Source of the DNA: Alphaproteobacteria bacterium UBA3773
GTDB lineage: Bacteria; Pseudomonadota; Alphaproteobacteria; RF32; CAG-239
Assembly (NCBI GenBank): GCA_002372275.1
Contig: DFFP01000025.1
Coordinates: forward strand, 3,352 to 67,351
DNA: 64,000 nucleotides
Reading direction: 5' to 3'
Shown here: piece by piece, positions 62,849 to 64,000 of the stretch
Numbering within the stretch: the stretch's first letter is position 1
Layout: each line of letters starts with the position of its first letter
The notes under the pieces: generated by a model
Told to the model about the DNA's origin: nothing
Seen by the model: the letters and a program-made list of their open reading frames with translations, nothing else
Databases searched by the model: none
Translations under genes and position numbers: made by a program

Positions 62849-63700
62849 TTAAAGTTTTGGAAAAGTCCCCGTTTTTAAAAATTGCAGGCATGCAAAAATC
62901 AAATTTTGATTATTCAAAATATTAAAATGTTTGTTTGGAATAGTTATGCGAGAATCGCTGAAATCCGTTTCTTTGAGCTCGGAAGGAATATCGATTCCCT
63001 GGTAGCGGTGAATAAGAAACTGAATGATTTTTTGCCAATATGTTTCGCAAAAAATAAGCCCTAATGATATGTTTTTAGGTAAAAAAGGGAGTGTTTCAAC
63101 TGCGCTTGGCGTACATTCTTTTAAACTGGGGCCTAAAATAAAATTCATGATTTTAAAACGTGACAAGAATGATAGCGTTTCACTGCCTGTGTTTATAGGG
63201 TTAATGTTAATAACTTTGTCAACGTTTATCCGCTTGTTTTGAACTAAATCAGATGATAGCAGGTGTCGAAGCAGTAAACATCCAGACCCGACAGTTATAA
63301 AAGATATTGAAGTAATGTTTTCTAAGTGTGTTAAAAAGAAATCAAGTTGGGCGAGGTGTTCCTTAAAGCTTTTTTGCCGTGACGGATAATTCATCGCCAC
63401 ACAAGCGATTCCTTCTTTGTTGAGACTCTTAAGTAATGAGCGAAAAATGTTTTTGTTTTGCCCCAAACCATAAAGTAAAACAACTAACGATCCTTTTTGA
63501 GGCTCGATTTCGTAGACTTCAATTGCCGTGATAAAAGCTTTTTGGCATGCCTCAAAAGTACCGCTTGCACGACAAATGTCCCAATGATCAAGCAGACGAT
63601 ATTTATGGGTTCTGAAATGTCGTTGAATGCGCCATTTTTGGTAATAAAAGACGTCTTCCCAATATTGTCTTCCGCCAAGTGTAAAAAAATGAAAACTCAT
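62849..63700 (-). CDS. alpha/beta-hydrolase-like protein, unknown substrate
   Basis: A 283-residue protein. VVLLYGLGQNKNIFRSLLKSLNKEGIACVAMNYPS matches the first strand and oxyanion-hole region of the fold. The nucleophile elbow appears as VGSGC (about residue 138), with Val and Cys where Gly is usual. A plausible acid and His (NKHFNIL) lie near the end. No signal peptide is present, and the substrate cannot be inferred. GGGAG stands 6 bases before the ATG. It lies upstream of the VirB6 operon on the same strand, separated by the operon promoter. Confidence 0.65.
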   Translation of the reverse strand: MSFHFFTLGGRQYWEDVFYYQKWRIQRHFRTHKYRLLDHWDICRASGTFEACQKAFITAIEVYEIEPQKGSLVVLLYGLGQNKNIFRSLLKSLNKEGIACVAMNYPSRQKSFKEHLAQLDFFLTHLENITSISFITVGSGCLLLRHLLSSDLVQNKRINVDKVININPINTGSETLSFLSRFKIMNFILGPSLKECTPSAVETLPFLPKNISLGLIFCETYWQKIIQFLIHRYQGIDIPSELKETDFSDSRITIPNKHFNILNNQNLIFACLQFLKTGTFPKL

Positions 63701-63731
63701 ACGATTCTCCCGATTCTTTTATGTCAAAATG

Positions 63732-63764
63732 TGCCTTACGATATATTGTATCGGGCATTTTTTT
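63732..63764 (+). terminator. stem-loop with T run, plus strand
   Basis: TGCC and CGATA (63732-63735, 63739-63743) pair with TATCG and GGCA (63749-63757), followed by seven T. No plus-strand gene ends here, so its role is unclear. It may mark the end of an unseen transcript or a 5' hairpin of the minus-strand hydrolase mRNA. Confidence 0.4.
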
Positions 63765-63766
63765 GA

Positions 63767-63924
63767 TTTTTGAGGCCTAATATACATTATTAAGGTTAAT
63801 AAAAAGGAAAGAGGATATTGTTTTTTAAGTAAAGGAGTATATATTTTAAAAGTGTAGGGTTTAAAAATATATTATCGAAAAAACAAGCACTTATAAAAAA
63901 AGTGAAAAATTTTTAAAAAAGCGC
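63767..63924. other. AT-rich tract before the right-edge promoter
   Basis: About 160 bases with no supported gene. A-tracts and T-tracts dominate between 63860 and 63920, directly before the TTGACA at 63925, in the position of an UP element. Confidence 0.4.
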
Positions 63925-63953
63925 TTGACAAGGGAGAGATAAGGGGTTATAAG
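63925..63953 (+). promoter_or_regulatory. strong promoter with GC-rich discriminator, pointing out of the window
   Basis: TTGACA (63925-63930) and TATAAG (63948-63953) are exactly 17 bases apart. An AT-rich UP-like tract lies before them, and the sequence after the -10 starts GCGGG, a discriminator typical of stringently controlled stable-RNA promoters. About 47 bases follow before the window ends, and no coding frame is obvious in them. An rRNA or tRNA operon may begin here. Confidence 0.55.
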
Positions 63954-64000
63954 GCGGGTCACGGTCTGCGAGAGCGGGCTGAGTTATAGAACAGAGTAGA

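Noticed and set aside
1..64000. tRNA genes
   Set aside because: No sequence with a T-arm GGTTCGAATCC-like segment in a cloverleaf context was found in any intergenic gap; GGTTCGGGGA near 24478 belongs to a hairpin of RNA C.

Overview
The window is about 64 kb of a low-GC alphaproteobacterial chromosome. This is inferred from gene content and order: an archaeal-type valS, a short PopZ-like gene between valS and tolC, rho next to coaE-dnaQ, and the mnmE / mnmG / rsmG / parA / parB set. The AT-rich sequence, reduced intergenic DNA and a run of VirB6 paralogues recall Rickettsiales-like or gut alphaproteobacteria; the exact lineage cannot be set from this sequence alone. No tRNA, rRNA, insertion sequence, phage gene or CRISPR array was found.

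Layout. 1-8.5 kb: end of gyrB, an OmpA-like lipoprotein, valS, a secreted repeat protein, a PopZ-like gene, tolC and gltX. 9-12.6 kb: rho and coaE-dnaQ diverge around a 385-bp AT-rich interval with five DnaA-box-like sequences, the best oriC candidate. 12.5-18.4 kb: peptidoglycan recycling (ldcA-mpl), a TetR regulator with a membrane HExxH protein, an HD-domain protein, thioredoxin and a ferredoxin-thioredoxin-reductase-like protein. 18.4-30 kb: parB, parA, rsmG, mnmG, mnmE and mutS, with two perfect parS sites embedded in rsmG and mnmG. 30-39 kb: a sensor kinase, a phosphotransferase-fold protein, DsbD, ComF, an unusual SucCD pair, and sufE-sufT-sufS. 39-45.7 kb: another secreted protein, then an RND efflux operon. 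47.4-62.8 kb: a leftward cluster of VirB6-like proteins (one fused to an M23 peptidase domain), a double-HTH regulator, a repeat-rich acidic protein and a secretin-like lipoprotein, read as part of a type IV secretion or related envelope machine. The right edge carries a strong stable-RNA-type promoter pointing out of the window.

The most unusual signal is a recurring module. Four secreted proteins (4222-5130, 24664-25518, 39245-40018, 46001-46816) end in the same short C-terminal tail (KRI-x-TVDEA ... N-T-F-x-x-x-Y-R/Q). Three of them are preceded by their own promoter and a closed multi-branched RNA ending in an intrinsic terminator just before the gene, and are followed by a cluster of small palindromic repeats. 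Two of the leader RNAs (A, upstream of 5130, and B, upstream of 46001) appear homologous. Each carries a hairpin arm that is repeated beside the terminator, as in an attenuator or riboswitch. The modules sit inside otherwise conserved housekeeping neighbourhoods.

Other points: the SucD-like protein has Tyr where the phosphohistidine of succinyl-CoA synthetase should be, one VirB6 is split into two overlapping genes, and matching TGAAC-N3-GTTCA palindromes lie before the TetR gene and before an unrelated gene 5 kb away.
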